Positions 13,959-23,346 of a stretch of DNA of 25,614 bases are shown here, piece after piece. The notes beneath the pieces are model-generated. The model did not search any database. It saw only the letters and a list, made by a program, of their open reading frames with translations, and was not told the origin of the DNA. Each line of letters starts with the position of its first letter. Position 1 is the first letter of the stretch. This DNA is from RYN-431 sp036388295 (GTDB taxonomy: Bacteria; Planctomycetota; Phycisphaerae; Tepidisphaerales; Tepidisphaeraceae), in assembly GCA_036388295.1 (NCBI GenBank), contig DASVSC010000112.1, positions 1 to 25,614 on the forward strand. Reading direction: 5' to 3'. A program made the translations under genes and the position numbers.

Positions 13959-14561
13959 TTACTGAATAATCACGCCGGCGTCGCGCATGGTATTGATCGC
14001 GTCGGCCACGTCGTCCGGCTGCAGGTTCACGCCGCGGCAGGCGGCCTCGATTAGCGTAACGACAAACCCTTCGCGCACGGCGTCCAAGGCCGTGAACATC
14101 ACGCAATAATCCGTCGCCAGCCCGACAATTGCGATCTCCCGCACGTCGCGCGCGTGCAGCCCTTCGGCCAAGCCAGTCGAACGAACGTGGCCGTTGTCGT
14201 ACAGGCCGCTGTAGCTGTCGATCAGGCGGTCGGTGCCTTTGCGGAACACGGCGTCAATGCGATCGACGTCTAAGCCCGCGGCGAATTCGGCCCCGGTCGT
14301 CAGCTGCACGCAGTGCGTCGGCCAGAGCACCTGCGGCAGGCCGCCGAGCTGCACGATGTCGCCGACGCTGTGGCCCGGGTGGTTCTCCGCGAAGCTGCCG
14401 TGATCGGCCGGGTGCCAGTCCTGCGTCGCCAGCACGATGTCGTACTCGTCCATCAGCGCATTGATCGGATCGATCACGGCATCGCCGCCTGCGACCGGCA
14501 GTGCGCCGCCGGGAAGGAAATCGTTCTGCACGTCGACGACAATCAGGGCAGTAGCCGGCAT
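13959..14561 (-). CDS. pncA: Nicotinamidase (PncA)
   Basis: PncA hydrolyses nicotinamide to nicotinate and ammonia. This is a 200-residue cysteine hydrolase of the isochorismatase-like superfamily. The catalytic triad is visible: Asp10 in LIVVDVQNDFLPGG, Lys108 in VFRKGTD, and Cys153 in GLATDYCV. Metal ligands are probably Asp48 and His50 in TQDWHPADHGSF and His83 in PTHCVQ; these specify nicotinamidase over plain isochorismatase. It is the second gene of an operon with pncB: the gap is 24 nt and GAGGA precedes the ATG. PncB then uses its product, giving a complete two-step salvage route to nicotinate mononucleotide. It converges on mqnC. Confidence 0.93.
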   Translation of the reverse strand: MPATALIVVDVQNDFLPGGALPVAGGDAVIDPINALMDEYDIVLATQDWHPADHGSFAENHPGHSVGDIVQLGGLPQVLWPTHCVQLTTGAEFAAGLDVDRIDAVFRKGTDRLIDSYSGLYDNGHVRSTGLAEGLHARDVREIAIVGLATDYCVMFTALDAVREGFVVTLIEAACRGVNLQPDDVADAINTMRDAGVIIQ

Positions 14562-14585
14562 AAGGGAATCCTCGCGTCAGACAGT

Positions 14586-16052
<1,467 letters not shown>

Positions 16053-16059
16053 GGGCAGG

Positions 16060-16065
16060 AGTGTA
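16060..16065 (-). promoter_or_regulatory. -10 box of the pncB-pncA operon
   Basis: TACACT on the minus strand, 7 nt before the pncB ATG. The hexamer and spacing are identical to those of anmK. No Shine-Dalgarno lies between. Confidence 0.5.
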
Positions 16066-16121
16066 GCCGGGGCCAGGACTGGCGGGCAGGCGGGTCAAGC
16101 GTTGGCGGCCGACGCGGAACC

Positions 16122-16158
16122 TTCGTGTAGCCGGCGGACAGGCCGCCGGCTACACGAA
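16122..16158. repeat. Perfect 16-bp inverted repeat (family C)
   Basis: TTCGTGTAGCCGGCGG (16122-16137) and its exact reverse complement (16143-16158) enclose a 5-base loop, ACAGG. It lies in the 144-base gap between the GH26 gene and pncB, both on the minus strand. It could end GH26 transcripts, but no T-run follows on that strand, so it looks more like a dispersed palindromic repeat than a classical terminator. Confidence 0.85.
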
Positions 16159-16196
16159 AATATGGTTAACGCTGACGCGTCTCCCGGTCCTGCCGT

Positions 16197-17681
16197 TTAC
16201 GGCGTCGGCTGCGTCGTCGGGCCCGGGTGGTTTTTCACCAGCGGGGACGAATACAGTTCCTTCAGCCGGGCCGGTTCTACGCCGCGGGGGCCGAGTTCGT
16301 CGGTCCAGGAATAGAAGAACGACCATTGAATGCCGAGGCGTTTCATCGCTTCGGCGTCGGGCACGCCGCCGATTTCGCTCAGGGCCAGCAGCTTCGTCTG
16401 GCCGTAGCGGGCCTGGAGCGCGTCCCACAGGCCGCTGACGGGGTCGCGCTGGTCCTTCGGGTAATAGTCGACGCCGATGCTGTCGAACTGGTTGTCCGGC
16501 GGGTACCAATCCCACTTCGTCGTGCCGGTGTACATCCAGATCAGGTTGTTGAGCTTGTGGTGGTTCGTGATGCGGTCGTAAACGATGGCCCACAACTGCT
16601 TGAAGGCGTCGGGCCCTTTAGCGCCCCACCAGAACCAGCCGCCGTCGGCTTCGTGCAGGGGACGCCAGATGATCGGCACGCCGGCGGCGTCGAACTTTTT
16701 CAGCTCCACGGCGATGACGTCAATGTCGCGCAGGAGCAGCTTGTAGTCGGCCCCGTCTCTATCAGCCAGCGCGGCAGTCAGGTCGAACGTGACGGCCTCG
16801 GTGTAAAAGCCGCGGTACCAGCTCGCGTCGATCATTTTGCCGTCGACTTCGATTCTTCGCTTATCGATCAGCCCGCTGGGCGCGTTCCAGTGCCACATGA
16901 CCACGCCGATGTGGCCGGCCTTGATGTCTTCGATCAGTTCTTCGGACCGCCGGCCGGGGTTGGAGCCGCGTTCGACGCGCGACGGCGTGTATTCGATCAG
17001 GTCCGCGCCCATCACCATCGGCCGACGGCCGGTGCGATCGAGAACGAGTTTGGCGTCCTGCCGCGTGTGCACGCCGGAGAACATTCCGTGGCCGTAGCCG
17101 TCGACCAGCGTTTGCATCAGGGCTTTGGCGGCGGGCGTGGCATTGGGGTTCACCAGCGCGGCCGTCGGCTTCTGCAGCGGCGCTACATCCGTGGGGATCA
17201 GTTCGATGCGGTCCAGATCGTACGAGCCCCAGTTTTTGTTCAGTTCGATGACGTTGTCGCCGGGCTTCAATTCCACTTTGCCGCCGGCGTGGGTGGCGAA
17301 GGCGTCGCCGGTGGGCTGGAAGAAATCCTCCCGGCCGATGCCGTTGATGGTCAGGCCGAAGCCTTTGATGGAGGGCGCGCTGTAGCGCAGGTCGATTTGA
17401 TACAGGCCGCCTGTTTCCGATTTCGCGCGGAAGAGCAGGCCGTCCTTTTCGCCGTCGACGCCGGTGATGTAGGCGCTGCCGCTGTAGCCGGGGCGGGTGG
17501 TGGCGTAGAGCGTGCCACGCGGCTCGGCGTCTTCGGCTTCAAGAATGATCGACGGACGCGTGGCGGGCGGCGGCTTGGTCTGCGTCGCGGGCGCGGCACC
17601 CATGCTCATTGCCGGCCAAAAGGCCAGGTATGCCAAACCCAATCCGATCGTCCGCACGATTTCTATTGGTCGTTCTTTCAC
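16197..17681 (-). CDS. Secreted GH26 beta-mannanase-like glycoside hydrolase with N-terminal CBM
   Basis: A 494-residue secreted enzyme. The N-terminus has a basic start, a hydrophobic stretch (TIGLGLAYLAFWPAMSMGAA, about 11-30) and a Pro/Thr-rich linker. Residues about 45-163 form a CBM35/CBM6-like beta-sandwich (ILEAEDAE..., YSGSAYITGV, DNVIELNKNWGSYDLDRIEL). The GH26 barrel (about 185-480) shows MFSGVHTRQD, VVMWHWNAPSG, the acid/base Glu344 in IIWRPLHEADGGWFWWG, IGVDYYP, and the nucleophile Glu436 in LALSEIGG. GH26 enzymes mostly cut beta-1,4-mannans, sometimes mixed-linkage glucans or xylans; the substrate is not settled here. The GTG at 17681 is chosen because GGAGGA lies directly upstream; the earlier TTG at 17708 has no such site. 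It lies downstream of the PEP-CTERM gene. Confidence 0.9.
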   Translation of the reverse strand: MKERPIEIVRTIGLGLAYLAFWPAMSMGAAPATQTKPPPATRPSIILEAEDAEPRGTLYATTRPGYSGSAYITGVDGEKDGLLFRAKSETGGLYQIDLRYSAPSIKGFGLTINGIGREDFFQPTGDAFATHAGGKVELKPGDNVIELNKNWGSYDLDRIELIPTDVAPLQKPTAALVNPNATPAAKALMQTLVDGYGHGMFSGVHTRQDAKLVLDRTGRRPMVMGADLIEYTPSRVERGSNPGRRSEELIEDIKAGHIGVVMWHWNAPSGLIDKRRIEVDGKMIDASWYRGFYTEAVTFDLTAALADRDGADYKLLLRDIDVIAVELKKFDAAGVPIIWRPLHEADGGWFWWGAKGPDAFKQLWAIVYDRITNHHKLNNLIWMYTGTTKWDWYPPDNQFDSIGVDYYPKDQRDPVSGLWDALQARYGQTKLLALSEIGGVPDAEAMKRLGIQWSFFYSWTDELGPRGVEPARLKELYSSPLVKNHPGPTTQPTP

Positions 17682-17859
17682 GAGTCCTCCGTGCCGACAG
17701 CTTAGCAAGCCGCAGGACGATCCGCCGCAGGCAATGGCGAAGTCGATTGCTTTTATTTCCGTACGGTCGAGCGTGAAAACAAAGCGGTCGCCGCAGGAAA
17801 ACTCCCACGACGACCGCGTTACGATCAGAAAAGATCGACCAAACTGACTGCCGCAAATC

Positions 17860-18651
17860 TCAACGACGCCGACGCGCGACGGCCATCAGCATCGCGCCGC
17901 CGATCAGGCCGAGCGAGGCCGGCTCGGGGACGGCCGACGTGGTGAACTGTGTGACCAAACCGGTCGTGGAGTTGCTACCGAGCGTGCCGGCCGCGGTCGC
18001 GCCGAAGGCCGAGGCGATGCCGTCGTTGGCGGTCGCGCCCAGGGCGTCGCCGGTTTGCGTGTCGGGCCGGTTGTAGCCGTTGGACCCGCTTTCGGTCGTC
18101 GTCGCGCCGGTCGGGATCAGCACGTCCAGCAGCAGATTGCCGCTCCCTTTGCTGTAGGCGAACGGGGTTTGGAACGTGATCACGTAGCCGAAGTCGGTCG
18201 TGCCGGCCGTGGGCGTGGTGACCGTGAGCGCGCCGGCATAAACCGTTTTCGCGTCCGCCCCGATGTTGTCGGCGAACACGTTACTGATCGGGTTCGTGCC
18301 GTCGATCGAGCTGTTGCGCTGCGTGGTCGACAGGCTGATGTTGATGTTCGACACCGAAACCGTCGGGCCGAAAATGCCGGGGAAGAAAAAGCCGCCGGTC
18401 TTGGCCCGCAGGGCGATGCCGGTGATGTTTTCCGTGGTGCCGAGCACGGCGAACTGGCCGGCGTCGTAAATCTGTTGGTAGCGTTGGCCGTCGGTGTCGC
18501 CGGTGCGGCTGAAGAAGCGGGTGTCATTGTCCTGCCCGTTGCCGAGCGTGTTCGCCTGAGCGTTCGGCGCGACCACTGTCGCGGCGAAAGTCGAGGCGGG
18601 TAGCGAGGCGACCGCACAAACGGCCAATGTTGCTAGAATCCGGTGCTGCAT
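17860..18651 (-). CDS. PEP-CTERM sorting-domain protein
   Basis: A 263-residue exported protein. The signal peptide is QHRILATLAVCAVASLPAST, ending at an Ala-X-Ala site near residue 24. A Thr/Ser/Gly/Asn-rich beta-type body follows. The C-terminus is VPEPASLGLIGGAMLMAVARRRR: the PEP motif, one membrane helix and an Arg cluster, the recognition signal for exosortase. Such proteins are anchored in or released from the envelope, often with exopolysaccharide; no exosortase gene is in the window. The ATG at 18651 (rather than 18681) is supported by AAGGA just upstream and a normal signal peptide. An 8-bp palindrome, TTACGTAA (18715-18722), lies upstream and could be a regulator site. The GH26 gene starts about 180 nt downstream. 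Confidence 0.88.
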   Translation of the reverse strand: MQHRILATLAVCAVASLPASTFAATVVAPNAQANTLGNGQDNDTRFFSRTGDTDGQRYQQIYDAGQFAVLGTTENITGIALRAKTGGFFFPGIFGPTVSVSNINISLSTTQRNSSIDGTNPISNVFADNIGADAKTVYAGALTVTTPTAGTTDFGYVITFQTPFAYSKGSGNLLLDVLIPTGATTTESGSNGYNRPDTQTGDALGATANDGIASAFGATAAGTLGSNSTTGLVTQFTTSAVPEPASLGLIGGAMLMAVARRRR

Positions 18652-18842
18652 TTTCTTCCTTCCCAAATTAACCCGAAACATGTATTGGACACCTTGTGGC
18701 GGCCACGCAGTGCATTACGTAACACCCGCGGCCGGCGGATTGATCCAAAACATTTCGCTGGGAAGGGTCGACGCGGACGACGGACGTCGACTTGATTGGG
18801 ACTGCTGAAATTACAAGATTCGCAAAAACGGGCCGTGCCGCG

Positions 18843-20300
18843 TCAAACGCTGAGGCGCTCTTTCCACGCCGCTAGTTGGTCTTCGAACGGCTTGCCGCCG
18901 GCCGCGCCGGCGCTTTGGTAACGCTTCACCACGTTGGCCGCGCCGAGGCAGGTGTAGACGTCGTCGGTCACCCGCTTCTCCGTGTTGCTGGCCGCGATCA
19001 CTTCGTTGAATGCCTCCACGCTTAACTGTGACAGCGCGTGTTTGCCCTCTTTTTCGCAGCGGGCCACCAGCGTGCCGACGATGTGGTGGGCGGTGCGGAA
19101 GGGGATGCCGGCCGTCACCAGATATTCGGCTAGCGACGTGGCGTCGAGGAAGCCTTTATCCAGCGTCGGCTCGATACGTTCCTTGTCGTAGCTAGCGCTG
19201 TTCACGATCGCGGCCGCCATCGTCAGGCACTGGCTGACGGTGTCGTAGGCGCGGAAGACGATGCGCTTGTCTTCCTGCAGGTCACGGTTGTAGCCGATGG
19301 GCAGGCCCTTCAGGATCGTCATCAGGGCGAACAGGTCGCCGTAGACGTTGCCGCAGCGGCCGCGGATCAGCTCCAGCATGTCCGGGTTCCGCTTCTGCGG
19401 CATCATCGAACTGCTGGTGGTGTATCGGTCGGCGATCTTAAGGAAGCCGAACTCGGTCGTCATGTAGATGATCCACTGCTCGGCCCAGCGGGAGAGGTGC
19501 TGGGCGATCATGGCGCAGGCGAAAACAAATTCGCAGGCGGCATCCCGTGAAGCCGTCATTAGAATTGAGCTATGAGGCGGATGCATAAACTGCGGATAAT
19601 GGCCACGAGAATCGAATGATTGAGAACTGAACGCGTTTAATGTGATGTCTGCGCGAAGCGGAAGTGAGCTTCCGGCGATCGCTCCGCTACCGAGCGGCAT
19701 CGTCATAGCCGCGACCGTGAGAGTGCCTAAAAGGCGGCCATTGTCTTCATTAAACATCAAACACCATGCGAGAGATTCCGCCCCTGCTGAGATGGGTTGC
19801 GCTCGCTGAAGATGAGTAAAAGATGGCATCACGACATCACGTGATCGCTCGGCAAGTTCAATGTATGTCCGGCACAGAGTTTTGACTTCCCGTTGTAAAG
19901 ATTTGGTGGCGGTTTGGAGCCACATCGCCAAATCCGTCGCCACCTGATCATTCCGGCTCCGCCCCGTATGCAGCTTCCGGCCCGGCTCGCCGATGCGGTC
20001 GGTGAGGGCCGATTCCACGCACATGTGGATGTCTTCCAGTTCCGGCTTGAAGCCCGCCCACTTCGGCCCGTCGCGGTCGATCTCGGCCTCGATCTCCTTC
20101 AGCCCGGCGAAGATCGCCTCGCGGTCGGCCCCGGTGATCAGGCCGACTTTTTCCAGCATCGTCGCGTGGGCGATGCTGCCGGCGACGTCGACCTTGTACA
20201 GCCGCCAGTCGTAGCTCATGGACTCGACGAAGCTTTGCGCGATGGCGTCGGTGGCCTCGCCGATGCGGGCCTGCCAGGATTTGGTGGGGGTGTCGGACAA
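18843..20300 (-). CDS. argH: Argininosuccinate lyase (ArgH) with a foreign-looking internal segment
   Basis: ArgH splits argininosuccinate into arginine and fumarate. The 485-residue protein shows KLHTGRSRNDQVATDL, FTHLQRAQPIS, MPLGSGAIAGSS and the catalytic-loop signature TTSSSMMPQKRNPD, then KGLPIGYNRDLQEDK and GIPFRTAHHIVG. The TTG at 20300 is the start: AGGAG lies 6 nt upstream and homology begins soon after. The Arg-rich extension to 20441 overlaps the fic gene. The section from about 19557 to 19912 has much lower GC (186 of 360 bases at 19561-19920, against 40 and 41 of 60 in two flanking lines) and AT-ending codons. There the conserved N-S-x-D-x-V-S-D-R-D element reads SSILMTASRDA, with about 12 extra residues before it. 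Activity is likely but not certain. Confidence 0.88.
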   Translation of the reverse strand: MSDTPTKSWQARIGEATDAIAQSFVESMSYDWRLYKVDVAGSIAHATMLEKVGLITGADREAIFAGLKEIEAEIDRDGPKWAGFKPELEDIHMCVESALTDRIGEPGRKLHTGRSRNDQVATDLAMWLQTATKSLQREVKTLCRTYIELAERSRDVVMPSFTHLQRAQPISAGAESLAWCLMFNEDNGRLLGTLTVAAMTMPLGSGAIAGSSLPLRADITLNAFSSQSFDSRGHYPQFMHPPHSSILMTASRDAACEFVFACAMIAQHLSRWAEQWIIYMTTEFGFLKIADRYTTSSSMMPQKRNPDMLELIRGRCGNVYGDLFALMTILKGLPIGYNRDLQEDKRIVFRAYDTVSQCLTMAAAIVNSASYDKERIEPTLDKGFLDATSLAEYLVTAGIPFRTAHHIVGTLVARCEKEGKHALSQLSVEAFNEVIAASNTEKRVTDDVYTCLGAANVVKRYQSAGAAGGKPFEDQLAAWKERLSV

Positions 20301-20343
20301 TGCAATCTCCTGTTCGTGATTCGGCTTCGGACTGGCGTGAACC

Positions 20344-21525
20344 TTACTTCGCCGTCGGCGGTGGATTGACCGCCTTGATGATTTCGTTGGCTGCGAACGT
20401 CGCCGGCGATGCGCCGAGGCGGTGCACGAGAATGTTCGCATCGACCAGTTTCTGCACGCTGTTTTGGGCGGCCTGGTAGGACACGCTCATGATCCTTGCC
20501 GCATCGGAAATGGTGACGACCGGTTCGACAAAAAGGTGGTCCGACAAGGTGAGCAGCAGCGCCGTGTTCCGAGCCGATCGGAGCCGGTCGTGGTATCGCC
20601 GCTGCAAGTCGAGCAACTCGTCAAGCTTCTGGATCGACTCGGACGCGGCGACGAACAGGCCCTCGAAGAAAAAGGTCATCCACCCGTTCCAGTCGCCATG
20701 GGTACTGACGGCAAGCAGGGTGTCGTAATAGCGCTGCTTATGTCGCTCGAAGTGGAGGCTGGCATTAATGAGCGGGACGGTCAGCAGATTGTGCTGGCAC
20801 AGCCCGAGCAGAATCAGAATCCGGCCGAGCCTTCCGTTGCCGTCCTCGAACGGGTGAATCGTTTCGAACTGGTAATGGGCGAGGGCGATCTGCACCAAAG
20901 CCGGCGAAATCTGCTCCGTGCGGACGTACGTCTCGAAATCGCCCATCAGGTCGTTCAGCAGGTGCGGCGGCGGTGGCACGAACCGTGCGCCGCCGACGCC
21001 ATCCTGTTCGTTGCCGATGTAGACTTGCTTTGCCCGAAAGTGGCCGGCGCATTCTTCGCCGCGTACGCCGGTCAGCAGCACGCTGTGCATCTGACGCAAC
21101 AGGTTGTTGGTGACCGGGTAGCCATGATTGAAGACGGCGTCGACACCGGCCTCAATCGCTCGTTGGGCGTTGAGTGTTTCACGGACATCGCTGTTGGCGT
21201 TCCGCCGCGACCGCTCATCCTGTTCGGCCGCGGCGACGGCTTCGTAAGGTGCGTATGTATTCTCGATGTAGCTCGAAAGCTGGGCTTCGCGGCGAACGAA
21301 AGTGCGGATCAGAATTTTTGGATCGGGTAACGCACCGGCAATGCCTTGCAAGCGGCCAAGGGCGTTGGCGACACGGCTGGTCGAATTGAAAAGCTCATTG
21401 GTCAGCTTGAGTTGCGGCGGAAGGCTGTCTGGAACGAACGCTAAAATGCCATCGTCCGCGTCCGATAACGCCATTGCCCGCACCAATCGGCCTGGGGAGT
21501 GCTTTCTGAACCGTTTCGCGTCCAT
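20344..21525 (-). CDS. Class II Fic-domain protein (probable AMPylator)
   Basis: A 393-residue Fic protein. The N-terminal Fic_N region (about 30-110) contains the inhibitory helix motif SSYIEN (84-89), the (S/T)xxxE(G/N) pattern of class II self-inhibited Fic enzymes, in which Glu88 would block ATP. The core motif is HPFEDGNGRLGR (224-235), the full HPFx(D/E)GNGRxxR consensus for transfer of AMP from ATP to protein hydroxyls. The C-terminal 70 residues form a winged helix (ISDAARIMSVSYQAAQNSVQ, KLVDANILVHRLG). AAGGA precedes the ATG at 21525. GC appears lower than in flanking genes. It lies 43 nt upstream of argH; co-transcription is possible but a functional link is not evident. Probably a mobile accessory gene. 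Confidence 0.92.
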   Translation of the reverse strand: MDAKRFRKHSPGRLVRAMALSDADDGILAFVPDSLPPQLKLTNELFNSTSRVANALGRLQGIAGALPDPKILIRTFVRREAQLSSYIENTYAPYEAVAAAEQDERSRRNANSDVRETLNAQRAIEAGVDAVFNHGYPVTNNLLRQMHSVLLTGVRGEECAGHFRAKQVYIGNEQDGVGGARFVPPPPHLLNDLMGDFETYVRTEQISPALVQIALAHYQFETIHPFEDGNGRLGRILILLGLCQHNLLTVPLINASLHFERHKQRYYDTLLAVSTHGDWNGWMTFFFEGLFVAASESIQKLDELLDLQRRYHDRLRSARNTALLLTLSDHLFVEPVVTISDAARIMSVSYQAAQNSVQKLVDANILVHRLGASPATFAANEIIKAVNPPPTAK

Positions 21526-21675
21526 AGAGGCATCCTTGAAGCCAGCTTGAATGACAGCCGGTCACTTTAAAGGATAATGGCGTATCGTTCAAACCGAAGC
21601 GTGTCCATTTAAGTTGTCTTGAACGGCCTCACAGCTGAAGACTAGTAGAAGGTCTTGGCTAACCCCAACATGTGG

Positions 21676-21681
21676 TAATGT
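21676..21681 (+). promoter_or_regulatory. -10 box of the aldo/keto reductase gene
   Basis: TAATGT lies 7 nt before the ATG at 21689, with no Shine-Dalgarno. A TTGG word lies about 17 nt further up. The 163-base gap between the divergent fic and reductase genes holds no gene. Confidence 0.4.
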
Positions 21682-21688
21682 TTTGGCC

Positions 21689-22666
21689 ATGAACTACCGC
21701 CCCCTCGGCAACAGCGACGTAAAGGTTTCAGAAATCAGTTTCGGCTGCTGGACGATGGGCGGCCTGAATTGGGTCAACGGCAGCCCCAATGGCTGGGCGA
21801 ACGTCGACGAAGACGAAGTGACCAAGGGCATCAAAATCGGCCTCGATGCCGGCGTGAACCACTTCGACAACGCCGACGTCTACGGCAATGGAAAGGCCGA
21901 GCGCATGCTCGCCCGCGTGCTGGAAAAGCTCGGCGTCAAAAGCGAAAGCGTGGTCATCGCCACGAAGGTCGGCCACTTCCCCGGCACCGCCGAACACGCC
22001 TACGAGCCGGCCCACATTCGCCACCAGTGCGAGCAGTCGCTGATCAACCTGAAGCGCGATTACATCGACGTGTATTACCTCCACCACGGCGACTTCGGCG
22101 AGAATGCCAAGTACCTGCCCGACGCCGCCGCGACGCTGGACAAACTGGTGGCCGAGGGCAAGGTACGGCTGAAGGGTCAGAGCGCGTATTCGGCCGACGA
22201 TTTCGAGCGGGCCGTGCCGGTCGTGAAGCCGGCGGTGCTGCAGAGTTGGGCCCACGCGCTGGACGATCAGTTCGTCCGCCCCGGCTCACGCGTCAGCAAC
22301 TTGCTGGAAAAATATGGGATGACGTACGTGGCCTTCAGCCCGCTGGCCCAGGGCAAGCTGCTGGACAAGTTCGACCCGAAGAACCCGCCGCAGTTCGAAG
22401 CGGGCGATCACCGCAAAGACAGCAAAGGATTCTCCGCCGAAGAGTTCGAGAAGCTGAAGCCGAAGCTGGCGAAGCTGAAAAGCCGCTTCGGATCGACGAC
22501 GGAAGAATTGGCCAGTGTGGCGCTGAACTACATCCTGGCCCTGCCGCGCGTGGCGTGCGTGATTCCCGGCTTCCGCAACGAACGCCAGGCCCGGTGTAAT
22601 ATCGCCGGCGCAGGAAGAGCGTTGTCGGCCGACGACGTGAAGTTCGTGCAGGAATCGCTGGCTTAA
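21689..22666 (+). CDS. Aldo/keto reductase
   Basis: A 325-residue NADPH-dependent oxidoreductase of the AKR superfamily, a (beta/alpha)8 barrel in the cytosol. The start MNYRPLGNSDVKVSEISFGC is typical. The catalytic tetrad is visible: Asp60 and Tyr65 in NHFDNADVYGNG, Lys93 in IATKVGH, His132 in VYYLHHGD. The C-terminal cofactor-binding part has LNYILALPRVACVIPGFRNE. The substrate is unknown; the tetrad only shows carbonyl-alcohol chemistry. I chose the ATG at 21689 over the TTG at 21683 because the family begins there. It stands alone, followed 14 nt later by a long palindrome. Confidence 0.9.
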   Translation: MNYRPLGNSDVKVSEISFGCWTMGGLNWVNGSPNGWANVDEDEVTKGIKIGLDAGVNHFDNADVYGNGKAERMLARVLEKLGVKSESVVIATKVGHFPGTAEHAYEPAHIRHQCEQSLINLKRDYIDVYYLHHGDFGENAKYLPDAAATLDKLVAEGKVRLKGQSAYSADDFERAVPVVKPAVLQSWAHALDDQFVRPGSRVSNLLEKYGMTYVAFSPLAQGKLLDKFDPKNPPQFEAGDHRKDSKGFSAEEFEKLKPKLAKLKSRFGSTTEELASVALNYILALPRVACVIPGFRNERQARCNIAGAGRALSADDVKFVQESLA

Positions 22667-22679
22667 CCGCGAAACTGAG

Positions 22680-22773
22680 TAGCCGCAGATGGACGCAGAT
22701 GAACACAGTTAAGAGCAGGAAGGAGAATGTCTTTTCGTTCTTATCTGTGTTCATCTGCGTCCATCTGCGGCTA
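22680..22773. repeat. Long palindrome with 10-nt periodic arms (family A, copy 3)
   Basis: Arms 22680-22714 and 22739-22773 are reverse complements at 34 of 35 positions around a 24-base loop. The arms begin TAGCCGCAGATGGACGCAGA, sharing the GCCGCAGATG edge and GATGAACACA unit with copies 1 and 2. It lies between the aldo/keto reductase and DUF4385 genes, both on the plus strand. Confidence 0.9.
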
Positions 22774-22824
22774 ACTCGCTCTGCTCTGCTGAAGGTGAAC
22801 GTCGCTCGCTGCCTACCATCCCGC

Positions 22825-23346
22825 ATGACGGCGTTTCCGGACCCGCACGTCGATTACCGTCTTCATCCAGAGCAGTACCGTGTCGGCCGCGGCGAGCGGG
22901 GCGTGCTGACGGTGCAGCCGTACAAGGGCGAGCTGCTGCCGCACTGGCGGTTCAAAACGCCGGCCGAGGCGAAGGCGTCGGCGGCCACGCTGTACAAGCA
23001 GTTTCTCCGATACGTGAAGGCAAACGATTTCGTCGGCGCGGACATGGCCCGCAAGTTCATCCAGATGGGCTGGACGCGGGCGCGGCGTTACGCGAACCAC
23101 GCCGGTGGCCGCAAGTACAAGCCCGGCACGCGCGAGGTGCTGCCGCCGAAGATCGACCCGATCAAAGCCGAGTCGGCGGCGATCTTTTTCGAAACGCTCG
23201 GCCGCGTGCGCAAAAACGCGGGATACCTGCGTCTGGCCGCGGCACACAAAACGCAGGTCGCGGGCGTTACGTCGGGCGCGGGATCAAAAAACTCAAGTGC
23301 CGCGCCGCGTGGACGAGCTGCAGCTGCTGCCAATCCGTCACGCTGA
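22825..23346 (+). CDS. DUF4385 family protein
   Basis: A 173-residue protein. Family features: DYRLHPEQYRVGRGERGVLT, then VQPYKGELLPHWRFKTP, YVKANDFVGADMARKFIQMG and TRARRYANHAGGRKY. The domain has no established function; it is small, soluble and basic. Conservation seems to end near residue 145 (GYLRLAAAHKTQV); the last roughly 27 residues are Ala/Ser/Gly-rich and lie in DNA that also encodes the C-terminus of the convergent DUF1569 gene. The ATG at 22825 is chosen because homology starts there; the open frame back to 22699 only translates the family A repeat. TACCAT lies 5 nt before the ATG, a weak leaderless-type box. Confidence 0.85.
   Translation: MTAFPDPHVDYRLHPEQYRVGRGERGVLTVQPYKGELLPHWRFKTPAEAKASAATLYKQFLRYVKANDFVGADMARKFIQMGWTRARRYANHAGGRKYKPGTREVLPPKIDPIKAESAAIFFETLGRVRKNAGYLRLAAAHKTQVAGVTSGAGSKNSSAAPRGRAAAAANPSR

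Noticed and set aside
16227..17705. 492-residue plus-strand frame opposite GH26
   Set aside because: Shadow of a GC-rich gene whose minus-strand product has catalytic motifs and a signal peptide.
18715..18722. TTACGTAA palindrome upstream of the PEP-CTERM gene as an operator
   Set aside because: Eight bases are too short to support a claim without further copies; mentioned only within the gene entry.
20301..20441. Arg/Ser-rich N-terminal extension of ArgH
   Set aside because: Overlaps the fic stop region and has no family homology; a TTG with AGGAG at 20300 fits.
22699..22824. Extension of the DUF4385 frame to an upstream ATG
   Set aside because: It only translates the palindromic repeat (SVFICVHLRL), a well-known source of spurious peptides.
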